64,000 nucleotides of DNA from Vitellaria paradoxa (GCA_019916065.1 CM034236.1:50868690-50932689); one strand, 5' to 3'; numbered from the stretch's first letter, positions 36,005 to 48,100 are shown. Notes: generated by a model from the letters alone, not told the origin. Program-made: numbers and translations.

Positions 36005-37857
36005 ACACATGACTGCGGTACTGTTTTTTTTAGGATGCATGCTCGTTCAAAAACAGTACCGCGTTCAAAAACAGTACCGCATGACTCTATCATACAAACA
36101 TCATATGTAAATACAAAAAATAGTTCACATATCAAACGAATAATTGACAGTACCGCATGTATGACAGTATCACATGTCTGCGGTACTGTTTTTTTTAGGA
36201 TGCATGCTCGTTCAAAAACAGTACCGCACGACTCTATCATGCAAACATCACATGTAAACACAAAAATAGTTCACATATCAAACGAATGACCGACAGTACC
36301 GCATGTGTGACAGTACCGCATGTGTCTGCGGTACTGTTTTTTTCAGGATGCAAGCTCGTTCAAAAACAGTACCGCATGACTCTATCATGCAAACATCACA
36401 TGTAAACACAAAAATAGTTCACATATCAAACGAATAACCAACAGTACCGCATGTGTGACAGTACCACATGTCTGCGGTACTGTTTTTTTTAGGATGCATG
36501 CTCGTTCAAAAACAGTACCGCATGACTATATCATACAAACATCACATGTAAACACAAAAATAGTTCACATATCAAACGAATAACCAACAGTACCGCATGT
36601 GTGACAGTACCACATGTCTGCGGTACTGTTTTTTTTAGGATGCATGCTCGTTCAAAAACAGTACCGCACGACTCTATCATGCAAACATCACATGTAAACA
36701 CAAAAATAGTTCACATATCAAACGAATGCCCGACAGTACCGCATGTGTGACAGTACCACATGTCTGCGGTACTGTTTTTTTTAGGATGCATGCTCGTTCA
36801 AAAACAGTACCGCACGACTCTATCATGCAAACATCACATGTAAACACAAAAATAGTTCACATATCAAACGAATGCCCGACAGTACCGCATGTGTGACAGT
36901 ACCACATGTCTGCGGTACTGTTTTTTTTAGGATGCATGCTCGTTCAAAAACAGTACCGCACGACTCTATCATGCAAACATCACATGTAAACACAAAAATA
37001 GTTCACATATCAAACGAATGCCCGACAGTACCGCATGTGTGACAGTACCACATGTCTGCGGTACTGTTTTTTTTTAGGATGCATGCTCGTTCAAAAACAG
37101 TACCGCATGACTCTATCATGCAAACATCACATGTAAACACAAAAATAGTTCACATATCAAACGAATAACCGACAATACCGCATGTGTGACAGTACCACAT
37201 GTCTGCGATACTGTTTTTTTTAGGATGCATGCTCGTTCAAAAACAGTACCGCACGACTCTATCATGCAAACATCACATGTAAACACAAAAATAGTTCACA
37301 TATCAAACGAATAAACGACAGTACCGCATGTGTGACAGTACCACATGTCTGCGGTACTGTTTTTTTTTAGGATGCATGCTCGTTCAAAAACAGTACCGCA
37401 CGACTCTATCATGCAAACATCACATGTAAACACAAAAATAGTTCACATATCAAACGAATGACCGACAGTACCGCATGTGTGACAGTACCACATGTCTGCG
37501 GTACTGTTTTTTTTAGGATGCATGCTCATTCAAAAACAGTACCGCATGACTCTATCATGCAAACATCACATGTAAACACAAAAATAGTTCACATATCAAA
37601 CGAATAACCGACAGTACCGCATGTGTGACAGTACCACATGTCTGCGGTACTGTTTTTTTTAGGATGCATGCTCGTTCAAAAACACTACCGCGCGACTCTA
37701 TCATGCAAACATCACATGTAAACACAAAAATAGTTCACATATCAAACGAATGACCGACAGTACCGCATGTGTGACAGTACCACATGTCTGCGGTACTGTT
37801 TTTTTTAGGATGCATGCTCGTTCAAAAACAGTACCGCATGACTATATCATGCAAAGA
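36005..37857. repeat. Satellite array, 146-bp unit, about 12.5 copies, palindromic
   Basis: CTGCGGTACTG (one variant CTGCGATACTG) starts at 36013, 36178, 36326, 36472, 36618, 36764, 36910, 37056, 37203, 37349, 37496, 37642 and 37788: spacing 146-148 bp after a first unit enlarged by an extra TTCAAAAACAGTACCGCG. Every unit contains TGCGGTACTGTTTTT and its exact complement AAAAACAGTACCGCA about 20 bp apart, plus two more CAGTACC words. Copies differ at only a few sites. Open frames within it are by-products of the repeat. Confidence 0.95.
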
Positions 37858-37874
37858 ATTGTGCTGTTTTAATG

Positions 37875-38025
37875 AGGTACTGTTTTTTTATACAGTACTG
37901 TTTTATTATGTGGTACTGTTTTATTATGTGGTACTTTTTTTATGCGGTACTGTTTTTATGCGATAATGTTTTATTATGTGGTATTATTTTTTATGCGGTA
38001 TTGTTTTATTATGTGGTACTGTTTT
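37875..38025. repeat. Degenerate short-period array of GGTACTGTTTTATTATGT
   Basis: About nine units of roughly 17 bp, built from the same GCGGTACTGTTTT core as the satellite next to it, with T-rich spacers. Confidence 0.85.
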
Positions 38026-38030
38026 CCTTA

Positions 38031-38179
38031 ATAGTTTTGATTTTGTTTCCAAAAATCAGTTTTGCTTATTTTGTAAAGAAGATGGAAAGTTGCGGAATTA
38101 GGTTTTTCTCAAACAGTTTTGATTTTGTTTCCAAAATCAGTTTTACTTGCTTTATAAAGAAGATGGAAAGTCACGGAAG
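38031..38179. repeat. Direct duplication, about 64 bp, period 84 bp
   Basis: AGTTTTGATTTTGTTTCCAA...GAAGATGGAAAGT..CGGAA occurs at 38031-38095 and 38115-38178. Confidence 0.85.
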
Positions 38180-38559
38180 TTATGAGTAAAGTGTGCAATA
38201 TTTTCGGATAAAACTGACAGTTTTGAAATGTAGTGAAAAACACGTGATATCCTTTTTGGTCTTTTTGTTGCAAGTGTGACTTATTCACAAATAAGATTTT
38301 TGGGTATGACTTAAATGTTTATAAGTTCATAAATAGTAACCGGCCTCCAAAAACCCCTAAGAAAAATGCATATACACATATTTCTCCTTTTATTGGGCCT
38401 CGAGTTTTAGGCGAAGTCCAATTCTCGAACAATTCCACTCCGAACGCCCAGAAACTCGTACCACCAGCAGGAGCAGGCCCACACAAAAAGGTCTCATTAA
38501 AGTAAAATGACAACGCAATTAAAAAAAAAAAAGGCTAATTAGTTTACTAACTTGGAATG

Positions 38560-38722
38560 TGACCCCAAAACATACTAATCAAAAATGAGATAAAATGAAA
38601 TAAAGTGAAATAAGTTGTAAGTTTATAATTTATGTAATGAGATAAAAAGTGAATAATTTTTAGAATTTTTCAGTATTTTTTTATCATTTTTCAGAATTTT
38701 TTGTTATCTCAAACGGAGCTTT
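38560..38722. mobile_element. Tourist-like MITE family copy
   Basis: Carries the family core AAATGAGATAAAATGAAATAAAGTG, GTAAGTTTATAATTTATGTA and AATAATTTTTAGAATTTTT, ending ATCTCAAACGGAGC. The left boundary is unclear. Confidence 0.6.
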
Positions 38723-40404
38723 AGTTTAAAAGTCAATCAACTTTCCCGTAGTTTGAATTAAAATATGAAAATGATAAAATTTTGTTAAATTTAATAGAAT
38801 TTATGACTCATCAACCAACATTGGTCGGAGAAATTTTTTTATTTTTTGCCAAAAAATAAAGAGCCAAATATATAAACATACATTTTACCTATTTTTTATA
38901 TTAAAGAAATTTGTTTAAATCAATACAAAATTTATGGACAAATATGTCTCTATTTTTCTTAAGGAAAATGATAAATGTACTCTTTCATTATTTTCCCTCA
39001 CTCTACATTATCTACATTATTTTTTTCATCAAAAATATTGTGAAGTGAGAAAAATTAACGGAGAAATGTAAATATCCCTACCTTTTTTTCAACAATAATT
39101 TTTATGCAATCATATGTGGGATCGCATCGCACGTGAGGTGCAAATTTAGTTAAACTTAAAAAATTTGTCAAATATTTCATCTAATTCAAATCACGGGAGT
39201 TGACTTTAAATTCACATGAATGTCATTTTTTTTTTTGGTCAAAAGTGCAATTATAAAAAAAATATTTATACAAAATTAAACCTACACGATGTTAGTACAC
39301 GCGTGTAAAGTACAAGAGTGGATTAAAAATTTTTTGAAGTTAAATCAGCTATTTTTAATAAATATTTTAACATTTTTCCTTCAATTTTAAGTAAATGGCG
39401 CGTAAAGATAAAGTGTTCATAGAAAAATGATGCTATGAAAAAGGGTTGAAATTATGAAATTAAAACAAATTTTCTAGAGGCCTTCTCTACTAGGTGTAAG
39501 AAAATCGTACTGCTCACTGTGTTTGGATTTATAATGTTTAGATTCAAGCATTTAAAAATATAGGACCCCTTTTAAAGTATTATATATATATATAATTTTA
39601 CATATAAGATTGATACGTGACACTTTAGTGGTTAATTAGATGTTCGGTAAAAATTTAAAAAAATTAATAAAAAATTAATAAAAGTCAATTTGTACCTAAT
39701 TGAAAAAATTAAAGAAAATTAAAAAAATTAGTAAATTATTTTTATTTTTTTATGTGCCGAACAACACCATAATAAACATTAATTTATTTAGCATATGTCA
39801 GTGCATTAATTTTAGTTCGTATTATGGTATTATATGCAACATTGTCACCCATGTGCTTTTGTCATTTTGACCAGATAATTAATAGCTTGACTCCCCGAGT
39901 TAAGTAGTTGAACAACTAAAGAGTTGCAACTAAGTTCGGCAATTTTTTTTTTTTTCAAGAGAAGCAAATATTATTTAAAAAATTTATTTGATATTTAATT
40001 TGTTAATAAGAATTTCAATTAGTCATTAATTTCTTCATTATGAATTTGTTTTTAGTATTATTGTTATTAGTTAAGGTAAAATCCTGCCAGATATATTTTG
40101 GCATTTCAACAATAATTTGACCAATTCAAGTTTTGTCAATTAGTTTTATGCATGCAGGTCTCCGTCTCTCGTACGTTGGAGTCCCACAGTGTAAGTGACG
40201 TGTTCATGGGTAATCGTATTGATTCCTTGCGCAGATGAGTAACAAGTTTATAATAATGTTTTAAAGTCAAATAATAAGATGTTAATTAACATATATCCAT
40301 TGTGTGAGCGCAGATGAACAAGCAACAGGCTGTCCAGAAAATTTGACTGGTCTTGATTATCAACTTCTGCTCCCATTAATAATTCAAGTAATTGGATTTA
40401 TATA
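38723..40404. other. Gene-free AT-rich spacer
   Basis: No coding or RNA gene seen. Confidence 0.5.
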
Positions 40405-40761
40405 GGGCGGTTTGGACGACCAGAAGTGGCCAAAAATTAGAAAAAAAATAGAGAATGCAATCACTTTTTTGTACTTAGAAAATTAATAAAAAATGACTAA
40501 AATAAATCCGTTGAAACGATGTAAAGTAAGTCTTTTCATCAGTTTTGGTTAAAAGTAGTACGTAAAATTGGTAAATGTTGAAAAAAGTAGGAAAAAGCGG
40601 ATAACTTTTTGTAGCTTTCTACAGCTTTTTGTAAAAATTTTTAAAATTTAAATTTTGAAAATAAAGGCATGAAAAAGAAAAATGATAAAAGTTGGTAAAA
40701 ATAGGTAAATATTTGTAATATTTGTAACTTTCGATGGTTTTTCGCCCAACCAAATGGGGCC
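40405..40761. mobile_element. MITE (357 bp)
   Basis: Ends GGGCGGTTTGGACG and CGCCCAACCAAATGGGGCC are inverted, and ATA flanks both sides (40402-40404, 40762-40764). Confidence 0.6.
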
Positions 40762-40775
40762 ATAATAATGTTATG

Positions 40776-41243
40776 AGTCCGTTTGGTGCCATGAAAATTA
40801 CTAAAAATCTCTGAAAATTTTTGATAAGAATATCAAAAATTTGCTAACACATTTTGTACTTCTTTGTGAAATAACTATAAATTTATATATATTTACATAT
40901 CCCAATAACTTTTTACAAATCCAAATAACATTCTAAAAACCCCAATAACTTTTTTATAGATCTCAAAAATTTTTCACATTTTTCAATAAAAAACCCCAAT
41001 AACTTTTTTTATAAATCTCAAAAATTTTTCACATTTTTCAATAAATTACGATGTAAATCCGTTTCAACGGACCCAAAAAACCGTTTTGATAAATTTTCTC
41101 TCCAAAAAATTAACGTACAAGTAAAAAGTTTTATTATTCATCTCTAAAAAATATAATGTGGTGGATACATACTAAACGTTAAAAATTTACTAAAATCACA
41201 TTTTTATTATTTTTTGTTGTTTTTCATTCCACCAAACACTCCT
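40776..41243. mobile_element. MITE (468 bp), next to the previous one
   Basis: AGTCCGTTTGGTGCCATGAAAA at the left matches the complement of TTTTTCATTCCACCAAACACTCCT at the right. TATG lies on both sides (40772-40775, 41243-41246). An internal 45-bp segment (CCCCAATAACTTTTTTATA...) is repeated near 40940 and 40990. Confidence 0.65.
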
Positions 41244-41589
41244 ATGTATATATTTTGAAATAATCAGAGAATAATGAGAGAGAAAATAAAATGACATGGC
41301 TGCTTACTTAAAGGTAAATAATATAATAATTAGTAGGATGCCAGCCAACAATTACCTGTTATCTAAAAGATTGGTTGGGGCAGTTGTGATGAGTTGCTAT
41401 AAAAGTGATTGATCTTCATTTTTTATAGTTTGAATAAATAAAGTATTGGATTGAGAAAATCCAAGTTACTTGGCCGAGGGATTTGTCGCTCTCTTTGTGT
41501 CTGCAATCTGAATTTAGACCTCTTCCGTCCCCATCACCAACGTTATTTCCACCTTTGTTTCTTTTACTCTGTTCGTCGAGGGATGAATA

Positions 41590-42030
41590 ATAAACCAAAT
41601 TTTAGTTTATTTGAGTTTGATTTGAATTATTTATATTGAACTTAAACTCAACTCACAAATTCAAGTTTTAGTTTGATAAAGAAAAATTTTAATTCAAAAA
41701 CAGTTCGCGAATAACTCGATTAAACTAAAACGATATCATTTTATTCTAAAGTGTATTAAATAAAATATTATAAAAAATATATTAAAAATATAAAAATATT
41801 ATAATATATATTATTTTATCGAGTTAACTCACAAGTTTTCAAGTCAAATTTTTTTACGTCATAACTCAAACTTGATTCTAAACCAGACAAATCAAGTTTA
41901 ATTCAAATTTATTTTATACATGAATTGAACTTTTTTTGAGTTGAATTTAATTCAAATTCATTTTTGTTACAAATTGATTTTTTTTTTGGTTGAATCGAGT
42001 TCAAACAGTTCGAGAAAGATTAGGCTTGTT
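41590..42030. repeat. AT-rich dispersed repeat, inverse partner of 5049-5465
   Basis: Rich in TTCAAGTTT/AACTCGA words; shares the CGAATAACTCGATTAAACTA...ATCATTTTATTCTAA block with the earlier locus in opposite orientation. Confidence 0.5.
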
Positions 42031-44174
42031 TCCACCCAAATTTGTTCCCCCCCCCCCACTTAAATTAGTCAGAACCTTATTCAAATTTGATATATTTTTG
42101 AGGTTGTTCCTAAATAAGAGACTTTCTTTAATTTCTTACCTAGCCACCAACTATTAATTAAGAAATTCAAATGAAATAATTTTATAACATTTTTATATAA
42201 ATTTTACACCTATTATATATGTCTCGATCCATAATTTTGAATAAATAATTCTTTAAAATATATTTTTACTACAAAAGTGTCACAGTTATATACTGTCAAT
42301 TTATTAATAAAAAATTTTTGAGGAATAACTCAACCTTGTATTTCCAAATGATTTAAACACATCGAGTGATTAATTACTCCCTAATAAAATTCTCATTAGC
42401 CTCATTTCTTTTGTTTATTTATTTATTTATTTATTTTTTCCTCTGTCACTTTATTTCATTTCTAGAGGTTTATCTCAGAAGCATGAATTGTTTTTGTGCC
42501 ATGGTCAATGCTCGTGCTTACTCATGCTAGTACCCTATTAATGTCCTTGAATGCACGTCTGATTTTCTTTGGGGGCATGCATTAAGGGATACCTTGACCG
42601 GTCTAGAGTTCCTCAAAATCAAAGAGTCAATTAAATATTGCCTGGTTGGAAGAAGTCTTGAAAGACAGCTGCATGCACTGGATTTTCTGATTGGTTGGAC
42701 GCATAATTATTTTGGAAGGAAAATTTTTACATTTAATTTTATTTGATAAAAATTTTCGTTAATTTTTATTTTTAAAATTACAATAAAATTTAATAAATCA
42801 AATTTCATTTCATTTCATTTCATAATTTAAATATTGAAATTTTTAAATTATTTGAAATTTAATTTAAAAAATAAAATTTGATTAGAATTCATTATTTTCT
42901 TAAATTATTTAAGTAAATGGATAAATTTATCCTTCTTTATTATATTTTTTATTTTCTATTAACATGGTTAAATTTAATATTTTTCTTAAATCAAATCAAA
43001 TCAATTTTTAAATTTAAAATGTGTTCTAAATACAAAATTTTATTTAACAAATCAAATCAAATTAATTCTTTATTTTAAAATCAAATCAATTTTAAGAGAG
43101 AAATATTTCCAAACGAAGTGTTAAGATTTTGTTTAAGCAGTGGCTTTAAATGATTAAATTAAATTAAAATATAAATAAGAGGGTTAGTTTATGTAATAGT
43201 GCAAAAAAGTTTTCTTACTAATTATTTTAATAATTATAACTAAATTAGTAGTATAATTTTTTTTCTAAAATAGTAATCATAATGAATAATTTCACACAAC
43301 TACTATTTTTTTTGATAATTTTAATACATCGTTATTAATATAGATGAATCAATATATTTGCTCGTGGGGGCAATCGTCCACCCTAACCCCCCCCCCCCCA
43401 AAATTCACTTAGAAATTATGGTTAGACCTTTTTTTTTTTTTTTTAGATGTACAAAATTCTCCTATATTTTGCTCCTACTATCCACCTGTAGAAGTCCATA
43501 TTTGGTGTGTTACCAATGTACAATAAAAATTATTTTGAATTTTTTTAAAATTATCCATACAAATTTTATCACATTACTATAACTAACCCTAAGAAACTAA
43601 TTTTATTACAAAATTTTTTTCTCTTTCTTCTCATCAATTGACTGCTAAGTAATTTTTATTCCAATAATTAAATTTTCTCGATGCGTTTCTTATTATTCAT
43701 CATATTAAATTACTTAAATGGTTTGAGTCAAATTTATCATAAAATTGCTGTCTAAACTAAGCATTTCAATATATATGAAAATTTCTCTTTAAATAATTAC
43801 AACATCATCCATTCAATAAATATAACCACAACATAATAATTACAAGCTTTTTAAGTAATTAACAAAATATATGAAGGAGCTTCAGTGGAGAGAACAGTTA
43901 GGTTATGCAATTGGCTAAAAGATTGGCTTCATCAGTCATTGTATTTCAAAATCCGTGGACGGTGATTGGGAAAACTGTAGATGTGAACAAACTCTTAAGC
44001 TCGAAGACCTTGCTCGATCTCCAGAAGAGTACATATTGGAACCATAAGAAGGAAAGGTGAAAAACACCATACACATGTTGTGCAATTAATTACAAGTGGC
44101 CCCTCATTTCGTAAGTTTCATTATGAGTCCAGTTAAATGAATGAATGCATGACTACTGTGCTTAGGGTGAGTTA
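42031..44174. other. Gene-free AT-rich spacer
   Basis: Contains C homopolymers near 42049 and 43390 and an AT-rich block 42690-43120 that begins GGTTGGACGCATAATTATT and ends ATATTTCCAAACGAAGTG, possibly another MITE. No gene supported. Confidence 0.4.
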
Positions 44175-44307
44175 GGGTGAGTTTGGAGAGGTAAAAAGTG
44201 AAATAAAATAAGATAAAGTAAGATAAATTATGATTTCATAAATAACACTAATTGTTAAAAATTTTTAAAAATTTTTAAAGTATTCTAATTACGAACCAAA
44301 GGCAGCC
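44175..44307. mobile_element. Tourist-like MITE family copy (133 bp, TTA target site)
   Basis: TTA at 44172-44174 and 44308-44310. The ends GGGTGAGTTTGGAG and CGAACCAAAGGCAGCC are inverted, with the family core AAAGTGAAATAAAATAAGATAAAG inside. Confidence 0.75.
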
Positions 44308-44689
44308 TTAATATTGCTAGTAAAATTAAAACTGGTTTTCTTGAGGAAGATGAAGATCCTCAGCTGGGAAAGTCAATGGAGATCGAGAAGAACGGCCGCC
44401 CAGAATTTAACAATGAACAGAGGAAAGACGGCTCGAGGCCGATATATGATAATTGACGAAGCGACCATAGACAAATAATGCTCTCTACTGACCAAAAAAG
44501 ATTAAAATAACCTGGAAATTAGGGGTCCACATTGAGGACATTCATGTGGGCCGAAGATAATGAATACAATTTGTCCAGCAGTAAGGTGGCACCGGCGGCT
44601 ATAGTCTGTACCCCCACCAGATGAAGCCGCAACTACTTCCATTATATTGAAAATAGATATACACCTTGGTATGAAAATATTGTCCCCAC

Positions 44690-45075
44690 TAGGGGCGGAT
44701 CTAAGATTCTTATTAAGGGGCACACGATTTTTTTTGAAATTTCATTATTAAGATTTTTGTTAGAGGTGACACACGATTTTTTTTTAAAGTTCGTTACTTA
44801 ATGATATCTTATTTAATGGGATTTTTGTTGAAGGTTCATTGGAATTCAATGAGAATAAATTTTTTTTGGTCACTTTTCCTTTAAAATATATAATTTTGTG
44901 AACCTACTTTGTCTTTATCGACAACTGTTGAGTTGGTAGTCTGGAACATAAAAAATTTTAAGGTAAAAAATAAATTTGTAATTATAATAATTTAAGAGAT
45001 GAGTATTTTTATTTTTTTACCTTCAAAATTGAGGAGGCACTTGACCCCACTTGTCCCTTAATAAGTACGCCCTTG
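44690..45075. mobile_element. hAT-type MITE (386 bp)
   Basis: A perfect 8-bp target duplication GTCCCCAC (44682-44689, 45076-45083) borders short terminal inverted repeats (TAGGGGCG at the left, complement CAAGGGCG at the right). Both are hallmarks of the hAT superfamily. Non-coding. Confidence 0.85.
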
Positions 45076-45980
45076 GTCCCCACAAATAGTGAGAGTAATT
45101 GGTAAAAGTATGAGTTTGTTTGTCAATAATCACAAGTCCTAATTTTTTTAAGATTATTAGAGATTTATTTGATTTTTAACTTTTGAACCCCTATGATTTT
45201 GCCATAAAAAAAGTACTACTAAATAATATAAGAAATATTTTTAAAATGACGTGATACCGATAGCAACAACTTTCTATAAAAGTAATTCTAAAAAATTAAA
45301 AATTGCGATTCTACCATTTGAAAAGAATAAATCTCTCAGTGTTTTTTAATTAAATTATTATTATTATTATTGTATTATTCTTATAATACAAGAATTTTGT
45401 ATTGAAGTTTCATGATTTTATAACATTAGTCACACCTTTAAATAAATAAGCGGCGTGAACATGGAAAGATGTAAAAATAGACCATGGAAGATCATAAACC
45501 TCACCGATTATTAAAATTATTTTAGATACCTTAATTATATTTTGTAGTTAAAAATTTTAAATACAAATATAAATATTTGCTTCTTATATATCAAAAATTG
45601 ACTACAATTATTGCTTTTTAGATGAATCTGTAAATATTATTAATCTCATAGACATTTTTTTGTCTCTTCTAATTTGACATTTTAACATTTTTGATTCTAT
45701 CCGTGGGCCATGTGCTCATGCAGCACCAAAATTAAAGTTATCTCGTGCAAGTTGAGTAAAGATGCGCAATCTTCGGGCTTTCACTTCTTCACAAAATGAC
45801 TCATTACACCCTCCTTGTTACAAGAAATTACTAGATGGTAATACTGTATAATTATATGGTTCATTACACTAATTATAACAAATTTCATATAATTAATACA
45901 GATTTCATAATTTTAATTAACGCACTTATTCTATATTATATTTAAATTAATACTATATCACTTGAATATGCAATAATACT

Positions 45981-46175
45981 TTTTTTTTTTTTTTGATACG
46001 AAGAAAACCTCTCGCCGGTAAACCGTCGCGAGTAAAATCTCCAGGCGAGCGTACCACCCCGCAAGACACACCCACCGATAAGACCGAGCGCCCAAGAAGG
46101 GATTCGAACCCGAGACGTGGGAAGCATACCCATTCTCTAAGCCGGCCCCTGCTCCACTGAGCTAACCCGTGTAGG
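45981..46175 (-). mobile_element. tRNA-derived SINE (195 bp)
   Basis: A perfect 18-bp target duplication TGAATATGCAATAATACT (45963-45980, 46176-46193). Minus-strand head has box A (TTAGCTCAGTGG) and box B (GGTTCGAATCC) spaced as in a tRNA; the tail is poly(A) (T16 on the plus strand at 45981). The body differs from the SINE at 32481, so it is another subfamily. Confidence 0.92.
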
Positions 46176-46304
46176 TGAATATGCAATAATACTCTGATCA
46201 ACTAATTTCTCATTTATTGTAGAAATGCATTAATACATATTCTCCTTTCCGAGCTCAAATGACTGGGCAAAAAAATTCAACAACACAAAGAATACAAAAG
46301 CGTT

Positions 46305-46462
46305 ATAGCGTTTGAAGTAATAAAAAGTGAAATAAATTAAAATAAAGTGAAATAATTTAAAATAAATTGAGATAATTGGTGAGTTTATAATTCATATAAT
46401 AAAATAAAAAATAAATAATTTATAAATATTTTTAAATATTTTTTAACAAATCGAACGCGCTC
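46305..46462. mobile_element. Tourist-like MITE family copy upstream of the VQ gene
   Basis: Ends ATAGCGTTTGAAGTAA and AACAAATCGAACGCGCTC; the core has repeated AAAATAAAGTGAAATAA and GGTGAGTTTATAATTCATA. It ends about 200 bp before the probable TATA box of the VQ gene. Confidence 0.6.
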
Positions 46463-46663
46463 AAAAAGTAAATTAAACAACGGATTCAAACATTCACAGC
46501 ATTGGACCATGCTTTTAATGTCAACGTCAGAGACTACTTCACAGCCGACGGCTTACGACAAGCTAACGTTTGAATTACGGTTACCTATACTCCGTTCCTC
46601 CTCCGGTCGTTGTTGGATTACATCAGCAACAGTCCCTTTCTTCCTCGCACAGTCGCGTGTCCT

Positions 46664-46675
46664 TATTTATATATA
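46664..46675 (+). promoter_or_regulatory. Probable TATA box of the VQ gene
   Basis: TATTTATATATA lies 85 bp before the ATG and is followed by a CA-rich, AUG-poor leader (CACAACACAAACACAAAACG) typical of plant 5' UTRs. A TTGAC core (GTCAA on the plus strand, about 46518) sits upstream and could be a W-box. Confidence 0.6.
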
Positions 46676-46759
46676 CTGGAACCTCTTGTCATGTATTCTC
46701 ATCACTCACAACACAAACACAAAACGAAACAAAACAAAACCCAATACAGTTGAGTTGAT

Positions 46760-47335
46760 ATGGAATCACAATTATCATACTCTTCTTCTTCCCCAACTAA
46801 TTACCAGCTACTATCTTGTAAACCCAAGTCGAAATCGCCGCCCCATTTTCATTCCTCACTCCATTCAGTCCGTAGACCACTTCCGGCGAAGCCATGGAAG
46901 AAGCCCATTGCGCCTTTCCCACCGACTCCGCCGAGAATCTACAAGGTGGATTCAATTAACTTCAAGCAAGTAGTTCAAAAGCTGACCTCCGCGCCTGAGT
47001 TCCAGTCACGACTTCAAAGGGCCGCACCTCCTCCACTTAGCCTCTCAACAACGACAACTAAAAAATCTAATGCTGATGATGGTAACAAAGCTGCAGTAAC
47101 CTTGGAGCTCCTTCCCTCCCCGCCGAATACTTCAACGCCGCCGCTGTCTGCAACACACCGCGAGTTGATGAGTGAAAATCTTGATTTAAGGCCGTGGAAT
47201 AATAAGCTCTCGGACAGCTGTGCAGCTGCGAGTCCGCTGGGATTCATCCCGTCGCCGACTTCTCATGGGTGGTGTTCTTTCCCTCTTCTGAGTCCAGGAA
47301 CTTTGTCCTCTTTGGGGCAAGGCACAGTTCTGTAG
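46760..47335 (+). CDS. VQ motif-containing protein (191 aa)
   Basis: Single-exon gene for a plant VQ protein, usually a nuclear cofactor that binds WRKY transcription factors or MAP-kinase pathways in defence and development. The motif FKQVVQKLT (F68, V72, Q73, L75, T76) fits FxxxVQxLT and is followed by S instead of the usual G, a known variant. A serine/proline-rich N-terminus precedes it, with PPRIYKVD just upstream as in many family members; the C-terminus SPGTLSSLG resembles the conserved tail of several VQ proteins. The length is normal for the family and the frame is intact. A TATA box, a short leader and no introns agree with a typical VQ gene. Which member it is cannot be told from this window. 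Confidence 0.92.
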   Translation: MESQLSYSSSSPTNYQLLSCKPKSKSPPHFHSSLHSVRRPLPAKPWKKPIAPFPPTPPRIYKVDSINFKQVVQKLTSAPEFQSRLQRAAPPPLSLSTTTTKKSNADDGNKAAVTLELLPSPPNTSTPPLSATHRELMSENLDLRPWNNKLSDSCAAASPLGFIPSPTSHGWCSFPLLSPGTLSSLGQGTVL

Positions 47336-47874
47336 ATCATCTACAACTAAAGGCAACTGAATTCTGCAATATTTACAAGTAGTAGTTTCCTTTAAATCCC
47401 TCTCCATTTTTCTTTTTCGGGTTGTTAATTTTTAGTGTTGGGTGACTTTGGAGCAGATTCCCTCCCTGGGGATCCAGTTACTTGGTTGTTTGATTTTCCC
47501 AATTGTCAAGCCTTTACTGTGCTGATGAAGGATGTAAGTTAAAAAGTCCACCCACCCTTTATATTTCTTTGTTCCTAGTGATTTTGCTTTTGGTTGCCAA
47601 GAAAACAACCAAATCCAAGGGTTCTTGTGCTTTGGAGTAACTGCCACATCTGTAATGATTTCTTCCTTTGTTTGAATGGTTAAAAAAAATAAAAAACGAA
47701 CTAAAAAATTAATGTAAAAATGACAAAGAAAAAAAATTTAATAAAAAGTTCATAAAAATTAAAATTTTGTAATGTATTTTTCGTAAACTAAACATATATA
47801 TGTTAACTTAATACACATGTTATAATTGGATCATTCTTTTGACAAGTTAAACTATTGAATAATTATTATATATA

Positions 47875-48032
47875 GGGTATGTTTAGAGTGATAAAAAATG
47901 AGATAAAATGAAATAAAGTGAGATAAATTGTGGGTTCGTAATTCGTGCAGTGAGATAAAAAATAAATAAGTTTTAAAGATTTTTAAAATTTTTTAGAAAT
48001 TTTTTTTATTTTTTAGCATACCAAATGATGCC
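47875..48032. mobile_element. Tourist-like MITE family copy (158 bp)
   Basis: Ends GGGTATGTTTAGAGTGA and CATACCAAATGATGCC with ATA on both sides (47872-47874, 48033-48035). Core AAATGAGATAAAATGAAATAAAGTG followed by GGGTTCGTAATTCGTGCAGTG. Confidence 0.8.
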
Positions 48033-48100
48033 ATAGTATTAAATTTTTTTGTTTCAAAAAATTTTTTGATTTAAGTTTTCTTATAATTTTTGTTTCCTAG

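Larger units (their letters stand above)
35619..38318. mobile_element. Probable non-autonomous DNA transposon carrying a satellite
   Basis: The left edge (ATATCCAAGTCATACTTGG...ATTAGTCACACT, about 35621-35667) matches the complement of the right edge (AGTGTGACTTATTC...GTATGACTTAAATGT, about 38272-38317) at roughly 70 percent, a terminal inverted repeat of about 45 bp. AAGTCATACTTTTG recurs inside (35724). The interior holds a 146-bp satellite and smaller repeats. No transposase is visible and no target duplication was fixed, so Mutator-like or other class is open. Confidence 0.5.

Noticed and set aside
36001..36289. Open frames of about 85 codons on both strands in the satellite
   Set aside because: They follow the repeat, read the same palindromic words on both strands and have no start context or family features.
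36005..37857. CRISPR-like regular repeat array
   Set aside because: The unit is 146 bp with no unique spacers, all parts repeat, and the DNA is plant nuclear; it is a tandem satellite.
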